Origin: Mucilaginibacter sp. PAMB04168
GTDB taxonomy: Bacteria; Bacteroidota; Bacteroidia; Sphingobacteriales; Sphingobacteriaceae
Direction: 5' to 3'
Length of the DNA: 64,000 bases
Assembly (NCBI RefSeq): GCF_039634365.2
Contig: NZ_CP155079.2
Location: 2,728,001-2,792,000 of the forward strand
Numbering within the stretch: the stretch's first letter is position 1; the number at the start of each line of letters is the position of its first letter. This document shows, in pieces, positions 53,178 through 62,017 of this stretch. The position numbers and the translations under genes are program-made. Below the pieces are notes generated by a model that did no database searches, had not been told where the DNA came from, and saw nothing but the letters and a program-made list of their open reading frames with translations.

Positions 53178-53618
53178 TTAATATTTGGTATTAGCTCTAT
53201 CGCCGAATATAAGTTTATCCAAAGAAAAACGCCCGGCACCTGCTGCCAGCAACATTACTGCAATACAAAAAAATATTGATGCCGGCTCATACGAACTGCC
53301 ACCTTTAAAATTCACAAATGGATCATTAAAAACGAAGGCATGTGTATAAACAGCTACCCCCATTGTTACCAGTAACCCAACACCCGCAAGCCTGGTCAAA
53401 AAACCAACAATAAGTGCTATACCGCCTGCAAATTCGGCAATGGCAGCGAGGGCTTGAAATATGGGTGGAATAAACGACTGTGGGCCCATCCAACTCATAG
53501 GATGCTGGATTTTTCCCCAGCCATGCAGTATAAACGCATAGCCGCAGACGAGTCTTACTAATAATAACGCCACATCAACAGGTGTGGCAAAATTGTAGGT
53601 CGCAAAAAATTTCTTCAT
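53178..53618 (-). CDS. DoxX family membrane protein
   Basis: A 146-residue protein of four membrane helices, with ALLLVRLVCGYAFILHGWGK in the first helix region and FAGGIALIVGFLTRLAGVGLL in the second. DoxX proteins are linked to redox processes and thiosulfate:quinone oxidation in some species, but most are of unknown role. It lies upstream of the VOC gene and is probably in one operon with it. Confidence 0.85.
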   Translation of the reverse strand: MKKFFATYNFATPVDVALLLVRLVCGYAFILHGWGKIQHPMSWMGPQSFIPPIFQALAAIAEFAGGIALIVGFLTRLAGVGLLVTMGVAVYTHAFVFNDPFVNFKGGSSYEPASIFFCIAVMLLAAGAGRFSLDKLIFGDRANTKY

Positions 53619-53920
53619 AATGATAGGTTATGTAATATTACTTACGCTTAAAATTAATAAAAAAGTTTCATCAGCTGGCTAAACTTCAAAATTACGTTCA
53701 GGCATCTGTACCGATAGCCAGTAATGCGCTAATAAACATCCGTTGTTACCAGTTTTGTGCATAGTGGCGCCTGCCAAAGAAATTCAATATGCCGTATTAT
53801 CGTAACCAACCGGTTTGAGTGCCTTTTTTAATTTAATATTACAACACCCCACTGAAAACAAATTGACTTTTGGGTCCTAATAAAAATATTAATTGCAATC
53901 GATTGCAGTAAGAATAAATT
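53619..53920. other. Intergenic region with regulatory palindrome
   Basis: No gene is seen. It contains the divergent promoters for the DoxX gene and the acetylesterase gene, and the palindrome at 53894-53907. Confidence 0.5.
53894..53907. promoter_or_regulatory. Putative LacI-family operator
   Basis: TGCAATCGATTGCA is a perfect 14-bp palindrome with a central CG, the typical form of LacI/GalR operators. It lies directly upstream of the acetylesterase gene. No LacI gene is in the window. Confidence 0.5.
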
Positions 53921-53962
53921 ATGCGATATTTAACGCCGCAACCAATTATACGCACACCTTTT

Positions 53963-55906
53963 ATGAGACAATACTATAAAGTGTTCCTCGCTCTTCTGCT
54001 TTTATGTCATGCACAACTGAAAGCACAGGTACGTTTGCCGCAATTAATAAGTGACGGCATGGTGCTGCAAAGAGATCAGAAAATAAACATTTGGGGCTGG
54101 GCTGCACCGCACGAAAAGGTAAGTATTAAGTTTAACAAAAAGATTTACAAAACATCTGCGTCGGCTGTGGGTAAATGGACCACTACCCTGCCGGCGCTAA
54201 AAGCAGGCGGCCCATACGACATGCAAATTGATGCGACCAATCATATTTTAATAAAAAACATTTTGTTAGGTGATGTATGGTTTTGTGCAGGCCAATCAAA
54301 CATGGTTATAAACATGGAACGGGTTAATGAAAAGTACCCGGACGATATTGTTAATGCTGATTACCCTTTGCTCCGGAATTTCTTTATTCCTACCGCATCA
54401 GACGTACAGCGTACGCACGATGATTTACCGCCTGGCAAATGGGTAACTGCAAACTCAAAAGACGTGTTATCATTTGGGGCGGTTAGTTACTTTTTCGCCC
54501 GGCATCTGTTTAATAAGTACCATGTGCCTATTGGCATTATTAACTCCAGTGTTGGAGGCACCCCCATACAGGCATGGATTAGCGAAAATGGCTTGAAATC
54601 TTTAGATCTCTATGCAAAGCGGATAGCCGAGTTAAAAGACACGGCCTACTATAATCGCATTAGTAGGCCGTATGTTAGTGCAGATGCGGGTAAACCTGGT
54701 AACAAGCAAACCGACAAAGGTCTTACCGGCGCTAAGCCTTGGTTTGATACTACGTTTGTACCTCAAGGCTGGCATAATTTCTGGCTTCCGGGCTATTGGG
54801 CCGATCAGGGTGTGAAGGGTTTAAACGGCATTGTATGGTTCAGAAAGGAAATAAATTTACCGGCTGCTATAGCCGGCAAAGCCGCCAAGCTTTTTATGGG
54901 TCGTATTGTAGACGCTGATCATACGTATGTAAATGGTAAACTAGTGGGCAACATCACCTACCAATACCCGCCACGGAGGTATGAAATACCAGCAGGGTTG
55001 CTAAAAGCAGGCAAAAACATTATAGTAGTCAGGGTAACCAGTACTTTCGGTAAAGGAGGATTTGTTCCCGATAAACCCTACTATCTAACGGCCGGCGACT
55101 TCAAGCTCGACTTAAGGGGCGATTGGCAATATCAGGTAGGCCAGGTTTTTGAAACTGGCGGCACTGGCTTACCCAACTCTTTTTCTGCACAAAGTGAGCC
55201 GACCGGCTTGTATAATACTATGGTTGCACCAGCTGTGCCTTACAAAATAAAAGGCGTATTATGGTACCAGGGTGAGGCAAATAGCGGGAAGCCATCCGAA
55301 TATGCAGCGTTACTACCAGCACTAATTGCAGACTGGCGCACTGTTTGGAATCAGCCGAACCTGCCATTTATTTATGCACAGTTACCTAACTTTATGGAAG
55401 TTCAGTATTCACCTTCACAAAGTCAGTGGGCCGAGTTGAGGGAAAGTCAGCTTAAAACTTTGTCGGTACCCAATACGGCCATGGCTGTTGCTATTGATGC
55501 TGGTGAATGGAATGATATTCACCCACTTAACAAAAAAGATGTTGGCGAACGCATGGCACTTGCCGCGCAACGCGTAGCCTACGGCAATAAAAATGTAGTA
55601 GCATCGGGACCGTTATTGCAATCGGCTACGGTTCAGGGCAAACAGATTGTACTTTCATTCACCGAAACCGGGGGCGGCTTGGTAGCCAAAGGAGGCGGTG
55701 AATTGCAACAATTCGCTATTGCAGGTGCAGATAAAAAGTTTGTTTGGGCTAAGGCCGAAATTGAAGGCAATAAGGTAATTGTTTACAATGAAGAAATTAA
55801 TCAGCCTCTTTATGTCCGTTACGCTTGGGCGGATAATCCCGAAGGGGCAAATTTGTATAACAAGGAAGGCCTGCCTGCATCGCCATTCAGAACCGATAAA
55901 CCGTAA
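53963..55906 (+). CDS. Sialate O-acetylesterase-like protein
   Basis: A 647-residue exported SGNH-type esterase with a signal peptide (ending QLKAQ). Catalytic blocks: WFCAGQSNM with the nucleophile Ser (about residue 118), IINSSVGGTPIQAW, and the late DIHPLNKKDVGERM with Asp and His. A jelly-roll-like insertion (about 280-400) is typical of the larger Bacteroidota forms. It removes acetyl groups from sugars. I use the ATG at 53963, where the signal peptide begins; ATG 53921 is also in frame. It precedes the deacetylase gene by seven bases. Confidence 0.88.
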   Translation: MRQYYKVFLALLLLCHAQLKAQVRLPQLISDGMVLQRDQKINIWGWAAPHEKVSIKFNKKIYKTSASAVGKWTTTLPALKAGGPYDMQIDATNHILIKNILLGDVWFCAGQSNMVINMERVNEKYPDDIVNADYPLLRNFFIPTASDVQRTHDDLPPGKWVTANSKDVLSFGAVSYFFARHLFNKYHVPIGIINSSVGGTPIQAWISENGLKSLDLYAKRIAELKDTAYYNRISRPYVSADAGKPGNKQTDKGLTGAKPWFDTTFVPQGWHNFWLPGYWADQGVKGLNGIVWFRKEINLPAAIAGKAAKLFMGRIVDADHTYVNGKLVGNITYQYPPRRYEIPAGLLKAGKNIIVVRVTSTFGKGGFVPDKPYYLTAGDFKLDLRGDWQYQVGQVFETGGTGLPNSFSAQSEPTGLYNTMVAPAVPYKIKGVLWYQGEANSGKPSEYAALLPALIADWRTVWNQPNLPFIYAQLPNFMEVQYSPSQSQWAELRESQLKTLSVPNTAMAVAIDAGEWNDIHPLNKKDVGERMALAAQRVAYGNKNVVASGPLLQSATVQGKQIVLSFTETGGGLVAKGGGELQQFAIAGADKKFVWAKAEIEGNKVIVYNEEINQPLYVRYAWADNPEGANLYNKEGLPASPFRTDKP

Positions 55907-55913
55907 TAAGCTA

Positions 55914-56732
55914 ATGAAAACATTAAGACTCTTATTTGTAACCGCAACGCTCTTAGCGTTTAAAACCATTACGTATGCACAGCAAAGCGTATGGAATAAC
56001 AAACAATGCGCTGTAGTACTTACCTATGATGATGCTATAGACGCAGACCTTGATAACGTCATACCAGCGCTGGATTCAATGAAATTTAAGGGAACCTTTT
56101 ACCTAATTGGTTCCTCGCCCGTAATTAACAGCCGTTTAAGCGAATGGAGATTGGCAGCTAAGCATGGGCATGAATTGGGCAATCACGCATTATTTCACCC
56201 CTGTGACGGCAGCCTGCCTGGCAGAAGCTTTGTAAAGGCAGATCATGACCTGAGCAAATACACTGTTGCACGTGCCGTAGACGAGATACGCGTAAACAAT
56301 GTGCTGCTTACAGCTATTGACGGTAAGAGCAAACGCACCTTTGCCTACCCTTGCGGTGACAGGCAGATAGGGAACGTTTATTTTTATGAGCAGTTAAAAA
56401 AAGACTTCGTAGGCGCACGTGGTGTAACTGGCGGCATGCCGTCTGCCAAGGATGTGCCATTAGACAACATCAACTGTTACTCAATAAACGGTCACTCCGC
56501 CGATTATATGATAGACCTGGTAAAAAAAGCCCAACAAACGCATACCCTCCTCGTGTTTTTATTTCACGGCGTGGGGGGTGGACATAGCATTAATGTTGAT
56601 GCACAGGCGCACAGCAAATTGCTACACTACCTAAAGGCAAATGAGAAAAATATTTGGATTGCTCCCATGGTTGATGTTGCCGAAAAGATAAGCGCCTATC
56701 AAACCGGCGTTTCCAAAGCAATAGGAAAGTAG
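55914..56732 (+). CDS. Polysaccharide deacetylase family protein
   Basis: A 272-residue exported protein (signal peptide ending TYAQ) with the NodB domain. The metal-site Asp pair is in LTYDDAIDADLDN (about residue 35), and ELGNHALFHPC supplies the histidines; LVFLFHGVGG carries a late catalytic His. Substrates of this family are acetylated sugars such as peptidoglycan, chitin or xylan. It probably works together with the acetylesterase just upstream. An open frame extends upstream to 55779, but the signal peptide fixes the start at 55914. Confidence 0.87.
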   Translation: MKTLRLLFVTATLLAFKTITYAQQSVWNNKQCAVVLTYDDAIDADLDNVIPALDSMKFKGTFYLIGSSPVINSRLSEWRLAAKHGHELGNHALFHPCDGSLPGRSFVKADHDLSKYTVARAVDEIRVNNVLLTAIDGKSKRTFAYPCGDRQIGNVYFYEQLKKDFVGARGVTGGMPSAKDVPLDNINCYSINGHSADYMIDLVKKAQQTHTLLVFLFHGVGGGHSINVDAQAHSKLLHYLKANEKNIWIAPMVDVAEKISAYQTGVSKAIGK

Positions 56733-56745
56733 ATTTCCTATTGCT
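56717..56745. terminator. Hairpin spanning both stop codons, possible shared terminator
   Basis: AGCAATAGGAAA at 56717-56728 pairs with TTTCCTATTGCT at 56734-56745 (12 bp, 5-base loop). The loop includes the stop codon of the deacetylase gene and the right arm the stop of the convergent hydrolase gene. There is no strong T run. Confidence 0.45.
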
Positions 56746-57880
56746 TAATCAGGTTAGTGTACAGGCTTTGTACAACCAGTTTTAGCATTGGGTGCATGTC
56801 TTCACCATCAGGTGCATTACAACCATTCGTTATAGCTACAATGCCAAAGTTTTCCTTTGGGTCAAAAAACATTACACTGTATAAACCATAAGCCGAGCCA
56901 GTGTGGCCAAACATATTTTTACCCGGTATAACGTCGCTGGTGTGTATCGCAAGCCCATACCCCTGCTTTTTGGCAACTGGTTTTCTTATGGTATTAGCGG
57001 ACCTTTTAGATATGATTTTGACCCCGTTATATTTGCCGTCGTACATATGCATGGTCATATATTTAGCCAAATCAGTAGCAGATAACTTCATACCACCTGT
57101 AGGCGAAAACACGGGTGTTGTGTATCCCAGCTTGTAATTCGCTATCTCTTCCCTTCTGGGCGCATAAGCCAGTGGTGCAGGCGTGTATTTATGAGTAGCC
57201 CCATTATATTCGTAAAGCGTCACAAACCTTGCGTTATCAAGCGAGTCGACACAGTAACCGGCATTTAATTTCAAAGGGTTTAAAACGTGGCTTTTTACAT
57301 ACTTGTCAAATCGCTCGCCTGTAAGCCGCTCTAAAACTGCACCCGCCATATTAAAGTTCAGGTTACAATACTGATAGCCCTTCCCTGGCTCATAGCTGTT
57401 ATAACACTTAGACCAGTTTGGGCTTTTATCCGGATTAATTGCATCCAAATTAAAGTAACCCTCACTGTCATTTATACTCGATGTGTGCGATAAGACCATG
57501 CGCAGTGTAATTTTTGTGTCGGGATATTTGGGGTTCCTGATCTTAAAGCCAATTAAGTCACCAAAGTCATCATCCAGGCTTACTTTACCTGCCTCAACCT
57601 GTTGCATCAGCGATGTTGATGTAAAAGATTTAGAGATGGATGCAATCCTGAAAATATCTGTATCACTAAGAGGCGTATTATGCTCTACGTCTTTAAAACC
57701 AAAAGATTTGGTATAAAATATCTTTCCTTCCTTAACAACCGCCACCGACATACCTATAGCCTCATATCGTTTCATAATGCCCTGCAATTCCTCTTCAACT
57801 TTAGATTGTGCTGCACCCTTCATAGCGGTTATCGAAGTCAGGAAAATGAGCAGATACTTAATTTTCGTTTTAAAAATCAT
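56738..57880 (-). CDS. Serine hydrolase of the beta-lactamase (class C/esterase) family
   Basis: A 380-residue exported protein with a signal peptide (ending GAAQS). Active-site motifs of the class C/DD-peptidase group are present: SISKSFTS (Ser and Lys, about residue 84), YCN (Tyr-x-Asn, about 169) and FGHTGSAYG (His-Thr-Gly, about 320). Most such proteins in Bacteroidota are esterases or D-amino acid peptidases rather than true beta-lactamases. It is convergent with the deacetylase gene, six bases apart. Confidence 0.85.
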   Translation of the reverse strand: MIFKTKIKYLLIFLTSITAMKGAAQSKVEEELQGIMKRYEAIGMSVAVVKEGKIFYTKSFGFKDVEHNTPLSDTDIFRIASISKSFTSTSLMQQVEAGKVSLDDDFGDLIGFKIRNPKYPDTKITLRMVLSHTSSINDSEGYFNLDAINPDKSPNWSKCYNSYEPGKGYQYCNLNFNMAGAVLERLTGERFDKYVKSHVLNPLKLNAGYCVDSLDNARFVTLYEYNGATHKYTPAPLAYAPRREEIANYKLGYTTPVFSPTGGMKLSATDLAKYMTMHMYDGKYNGVKIISKRSANTIRKPVAKKQGYGLAIHTSDVIPGKNMFGHTGSAYGLYSVMFFDPKENFGIVAITNGCNAPDGEDMHPMLKLVVQSLYTNLIKQ

Positions 57881-58037
57881 TTTACGTTTGTTAATGAACT
57901 AAACATAGTAAAAATTAACGTCAGCGCATACTTTTTTCCATTCGCTAGTACATTGCATGGGCAAACAATACTTTATTAAATACCTTTACACTCAATAACA
58001 AGGGAAATCAGGTTTTCTCTTTTAGTAAAAATGCGTT

Positions 58038-58565
58038 ATGATCAATTTTTTTGAATTTTACGATATACCAGAGTCATTCCATATTGACAGTGCTGCTTTA
58101 AAGAAAAAGTTTTATGCGCTAAGCAAGCAGTACCATCCCGATTTTTACGCAAACGAAGATGATAGTAAACAACAGGAGATACTGGAAATATCTACGATCA
58201 ACAATAAGGCTTACCAAACATTAAGCGATACCGCTAAGCGGTTAGAATACATCCTAAAGCAGCATGATTTAGTTAACGAGGGTGCCAAACCGCAGTTACC
58301 GGCCGACTTCTTAATGGAGATGATGGACCTTAATGAGCGCCTTATGGAGGCCGATGATGCCGAACAACTGGCCTCTATACGTGCAGAAGTGCTGTCTGTT
58401 GAAGATGATCTGAACAATCAATTCAAAGAGTTAACAACTGATTATGAAACACTTAATGATACGGCAAAAGAAAGTCGTTTAAACAGCATTGCAGATATTT
58501 ATTATAGACAAAAATATTTGTTGCGAATTCAGGAGAGTTTGAATACATTTGCATCCCGCTTCTGA
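58038..58565 (+). CDS. hscB: Fe-S cluster co-chaperone HscB
   Basis: HscB is a J-domain protein that brings IscU-type scaffold proteins to HscA for cluster transfer. The 175 residues contain the J-domain with HPDFYANED (HPD motif, about residue 34) and a C-terminal three-helix domain (about 100-175). No hscA or isc genes are adjacent. A tRNA-Leu gene follows 16 bases after the stop codon, in the same direction. Confidence 0.9.
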   Translation: MINFFEFYDIPESFHIDSAALKKKFYALSKQYHPDFYANEDDSKQQEILEISTINNKAYQTLSDTAKRLEYILKQHDLVNEGAKPQLPADFLMEMMDLNERLMEADDAEQLASIRAEVLSVEDDLNNQFKELTTDYETLNDTAKESRLNSIADIYYRQKYLLRIQESLNTFASRF

Positions 58566-58581
58566 AAGGAAGTATGGACAG

Positions 58582-58665
58582 GCCCAGATGGCGGAATCGG
58601 TAGACGCGCTGGTCTCAAACACCTGTGGCCGCAAGGCCGTGCCGGTTCGACCCCGGCTCTGGGTA
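58582..58665 (+). tRNA. tRNA-Leu (anticodon CAA)
   Basis: Acceptor stem GCCCAGA with TCTGGGT, D arm with GGTAGAC, anticodon loop CTCAAAC, long variable arm, and T arm GCCGG-TTCGACC-CCGGC. The long variable arm is typical of leucine tRNA. One mismatch is present in the anticodon stem as I read it. CCA is not encoded. A terminator follows. Confidence 0.9.
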
Positions 58666-58674
58666 CTATACAAC

Positions 58675-58712
58675 AAAATCCGTTATGAGCAATCATAGCG
58701 GATTTTTGTTTT
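58675..58712 (+). terminator. Terminator after tRNA-Leu
   Basis: AAAATCCGTTATG pairs with CATAGCGGATTTT (58675-58687 with 58694-58706, one G-U pair), followed by TGTTTTT. Confidence 0.75.
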
Positions 58713-58847
58713 TAAGGTAGTAACGTTGAAAGCAAAGATTGTATTCTGTTAAACTTACAACGGCTTTTCAGGCACAAAAGCCAAGCGTTCGTGCAAAGCG
58801 TTAAAAATGTCAAGTTAAGACCAGGTATTTATCAGAACACGACCGTT

Positions 58848-59810
58848 TTATTTGTAGTCAGTTTTATGTTGCTTAGGAAGCACATCTACATCTTTTTCCT
58901 GTTCTTTCTCTTCTACGTGTACTGCAAATTCTGCCGGCTCAATTTTTATGCCTTTAAAGTCAGCGTACGCCCTGGTAAACTCAGCACCAAAATAGAGTAT
59001 GGCAGCTGTGTAATACACCCACAACAGTATAACAATCAACGATCCTGCTGCACCATAAGTGGAACTGGTGCCCGACTTTTCTATGTAAATACTAATCAGC
59101 AGTCGTCCGATCATAAATAAAACAGCTGTAAATAATGCCCCCGGCCAGATATCTTTCCATTGAATCTTTACATCAGGAAGAACTTTAAAAATCACCCCAA
59201 AAAGCACAGCTATTACTACAAAGCTGATAGCCCCGTTAATGACGTTAAAAATTACAACGGTGAAGTCGGGTAAAAAGGTTTTTAACCGGTCGCTCACTGC
59301 GAGTAATGCACCGTTAATTACAAGCGAAACCATGAGTAGGAAGCCCAAAGTAATAATTAATGACGATGACAAAACCCGATCTTTAATCATCTTTACCCAG
59401 CCTTTTTGGGGTTTGGCTTTAACCTGCCATATGATATTAATTGAGTCTTGAATCTCACCAAACACTGAAGTAGCACCGAGGATTAAAGTGATTATGCCAA
59501 TAACAACCGATATGGTAGATTTACCTGACATCTCAAGATGCTTGATCATGTCTTGAATTTGTTTAGCCGGCTCGTTACCTACCATACCGTTAATCTCTGA
59601 AAATACCTTGCCCTGTATGGCATCCTGCCCCATAAAAATACCAATTAACGAAATCAGCAGCAACAACAGCGGCGCTAATGAAAAGATGGTATAGTATGCC
59701 AGTGAGGCACTGTACTTCAGTGCGCGGTCAGTCATGAAATTGCCGAAAGCCGCCTTTAATATTTTGCCTCCGTTAATGAAAGCTTTTATAGTGAGGTATT
59801 CTTTAATCAT
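58848..59810 (-). CDS. YihY/BrkB family membrane protein
   Basis: A 320-residue integral membrane protein with about six helices, and an N-terminus KYSASLAYYTIFSLAPLLLLL that is the hallmark of this family. Once named ribonuclease BN, these proteins are not RNases; they may be transporters or virulence factors. The C-terminal tail is charged and cytoplasmic (HVEEKEQEKDVD). It stands alone between the tRNA and the cold-shock gene. Confidence 0.88.
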   Translation of the reverse strand: MIKEYLTIKAFINGGKILKAAFGNFMTDRALKYSASLAYYTIFSLAPLLLLLISLIGIFMGQDAIQGKVFSEINGMVGNEPAKQIQDMIKHLEMSGKSTISVVIGIITLILGATSVFGEIQDSINIIWQVKAKPQKGWVKMIKDRVLSSSLIITLGFLLMVSLVINGALLAVSDRLKTFLPDFTVVIFNVINGAISFVVIAVLFGVIFKVLPDVKIQWKDIWPGALFTAVLFMIGRLLISIYIEKSGTSSTYGAAGSLIVILLWVYYTAAILYFGAEFTRAYADFKGIKIEPAEFAVHVEEKEQEKDVDVLPKQHKTDYK

Positions 59811-60017
59811 CTAACAATTATCAATGTTGCCAGCCATCAACAATATCTGTGCCCTGTTTATCATTGGTTGTTATGCTGCTTGCTACAAATAGTCTTTTTA
59901 AAGCACTCTTTAATGTTATCTAAAAAGCTGCTTTATTACCATTAATTAAATACTTTTACCCATAGTAAATTAGGTAAATGTTTTTAAGTACCTTGCCTAC
60001 TTATCCATAACCATATA

Positions 60018-60209
60018 ATGCAACAAGGAACAGTTAAATTTATTAATGAGACTAAAGGTTTCGGATTTATCACTCCAAATGATGGTGGAAGCGAGATCTT
60101 TGTTCACTCAACCGGTCTAATTGACAACATTCGTGAGAGCAGCGTTGTTAGTTTTGACGTAGAGCAAGGCCGTAAAGGTCCTAACGCCGTAAATGTAAAG
60201 TTAGCTTAA
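60018..60209 (+). CDS. Cold-shock domain protein
   Basis: A 63-residue cold-shock protein that binds single-stranded nucleic acid. RNP1 is KGFGFI and RNP2 is EIFVHSTGL, both intact. The protein is a standard single CSD of the CspA type (RNA chaperone). It is followed by a strong terminator. A 5' leader of unknown length lies upstream; related genes are controlled by such leaders. Confidence 0.95.
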   Translation: MQQGTVKFINETKGFGFITPNDGGSEIFVHSTGLIDNIRESSVVSFDVEQGRKGPNAVNVKLA

Positions 60210-60230
60210 CGAACTATAAAACCGTTACGA

Positions 60231-60262
60231 AGCATCCTCCTTTGGGAGGGTGCTTTTTTTTT
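60231..60262 (+). terminator. Intrinsic terminator after the cold-shock gene
   Basis: AGCATCCTCC pairs with GGAGGGTGCT (60231-60240 with 60245-60254) around loop TTTG, followed by a run of T. Confidence 0.85.
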
Positions 60263-60311
60263 AAATTTCAACTGTCACCAGTTCATCAACCCACTAGAGC
60301 AAAACCACAAA

Positions 60312-61859
60312 ATGGAAAAAGAACTTAAAAACGAAGATCTCAAAATAGAATTACGCACGCTCACTAAAGATGATTATCTGGGCTTAAAAGCCTCTATGAT
60401 GGAAGCTTATTCCGAATGGGAAGGCGCTTCCTTTTGGGGCGAAGCGCATATAACAAAGCTTGTAGAAATATTTCCGGAAGGGCAGATCTGTATACTGGTT
60501 AATGGAGCAATAGCCGGATGCGCATTGTCGCTAATAGTAGATTATGACAAGTTTGGAGACAATCATACTTACGGCCAAATTACGGGTAATTATACTTTTT
60601 CAACCCACAGCCCAAAAGGAGACGTGTTATACGGAATTGACTTTTTTGTACACCCAGACTTTCGGGGCATGCGAATAGGACGAAGATTATATGACGCCCG
60701 GAAAGAAATTTGCGAGCGATATAACCTGCGAGCCATTATTGCGGGTGGCCGTATTCCAAAATATAAAGACTATGCCGATAAACTCACACCCAAGGCATAC
60801 CTCGAAAAAGTTAAAGGGAAAGAAATACATGACCCTACCCTATCTTTTCAACTGGCCAACGATTTTCACGTCAGGAAAATTTTAAAAGGGTATTTACCAG
60901 GCGACACGCAGTCACTTGAATATGCCTCGTTGTTAGAGTGGAACAACATTTACTACAACGAAGAAGCTGCGCATATTAATTCAAAAAAATCGATTATCCG
61001 GTTAGGATTAGTACAGTGGCAGATGAGGCCGTTTCCTAACCTGGAGTCGCTATGCGAGCAAATTGAGTTTTTTGTAGATGTGGTTAGTGATTATCAAAGT
61101 GATTTTATCCTGTTTCCGGAATTGTTTAATGCACCATTGATGACAGATTACAATCATTTAAGTGGTGCCGAAGCAATGCGCCAGATAGCTAATTTCACTA
61201 TTCCTTTACGGGATAAGTTTATGGAATACGCCATCAGTTACAACATTAACATTATTACTGGTAGTATGCCATACCTGGAAAACGGCGTTTTGCAGAATGT
61301 TGGATATTTATGCCGGCGTGACGGATCATATGAAATGTACCGCAAAATCCACTTAACGCCTGCCGAGCAAAGCGCTTGGGGCATGGTAGGCGGCGATAAC
61401 ATCGCTACTTACGATACCGATTGCGGTAAGATTGGCATCTTAATTTGTTATGATGTAGAATTTCCCGAACTGCCCAGGCTATTAGCCGAGCAAGGCATGC
61501 AGATTCTTTTCGTTCCTTTTATGACTGATACACAAAACGGCTACACCCGTGTTAGGAGTTGCGCACAAGCCAGGGCTATAGAGAATGAGTGCTATGTGGC
61601 CATTGCAGGCAGCGTAGGTAACTTACCTAAGGTACACAACATGGATATTCAATATGCGCAGTCGGCCGTGTTTACCCCATCAGACTTTTCTTTTCCAAGC
61701 AATGGCATTAAGGCAGAGGCAACGCCTAATACCGAAACCACATTGATTGCAGATGTGGATGTAGACCTGCTTAAAGAACTGCATAGTTTTGGTGCAGTAA
61801 GAAACCTAAAAGACAGGAGATTGGATATTTATAAGATTGTAAACAAAAGCAAGAAGTAA
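60312..61859 (+). CDS. GNAT acetyltransferase-nitrilase fusion protein
   Basis: A 515-residue fusion. An N-terminal GNAT domain (about residues 10-215) has the acetyl-CoA binding stretch FRGMRIGRRLYDARKE. A C-terminal carbon-nitrogen hydrolase domain (about 230-510) has the full Glu-Lys-Cys triad: LFPELFNAP, MYRKIHLTP and ILICYDVEFPE. The same fusion is known in B. subtilis YhcX and many Bacteroidota. The amide substrate is unknown. Confidence 0.92.
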   Translation: MEKELKNEDLKIELRTLTKDDYLGLKASMMEAYSEWEGASFWGEAHITKLVEIFPEGQICILVNGAIAGCALSLIVDYDKFGDNHTYGQITGNYTFSTHSPKGDVLYGIDFFVHPDFRGMRIGRRLYDARKEICERYNLRAIIAGGRIPKYKDYADKLTPKAYLEKVKGKEIHDPTLSFQLANDFHVRKILKGYLPGDTQSLEYASLLEWNNIYYNEEAAHINSKKSIIRLGLVQWQMRPFPNLESLCEQIEFFVDVVSDYQSDFILFPELFNAPLMTDYNHLSGAEAMRQIANFTIPLRDKFMEYAISYNINIITGSMPYLENGVLQNVGYLCRRDGSYEMYRKIHLTPAEQSAWGMVGGDNIATYDTDCGKIGILICYDVEFPELPRLLAEQGMQILFVPFMTDTQNGYTRVRSCAQARAIENECYVAIAGSVGNLPKVHNMDIQYAQSAVFTPSDFSFPSNGIKAEATPNTETTLIADVDVDLLKELHSFGAVRNLKDRRLDIYKIVNKSKK

Positions 61860-61889
61860 TAAAATATTCTTTAATTGCTGCTTGTACGC

Positions 61890-61946
61890 AAAAAAGGTGA
61901 TGCAAAGCTATCCGTATTCAACTGGCAGCTTTGCATCACCTTTTTT
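61890..61946. terminator. Bidirectional terminator between the nitrilase and sigma-factor genes
   Basis: A 20-bp stem (61890-61909 with 61927-61946) ending in T6 on the plus strand and T6 on the minus strand, between convergent genes. Confidence 0.85.
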
Positions 61947-62017
61947 GTGTCATAAGAGCTGGGTCATCCTGCGACCCGGGACCTCATTCTTTATCTTGAA
62001 ACGCCTTTAAGTGATTT

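Noticed and set aside
55779..55913. A longer N-terminus for the polysaccharide deacetylase
   Set aside because: It overlaps the acetylesterase gene; the signal peptide starts at 55914.
56738..57880. An antibiotic-resistance beta-lactamase
   Set aside because: The active-site motifs fit the broad class C/esterase group, which in this phylum is mostly made of non-resistance hydrolases. Nothing nearby suggests a resistance role.
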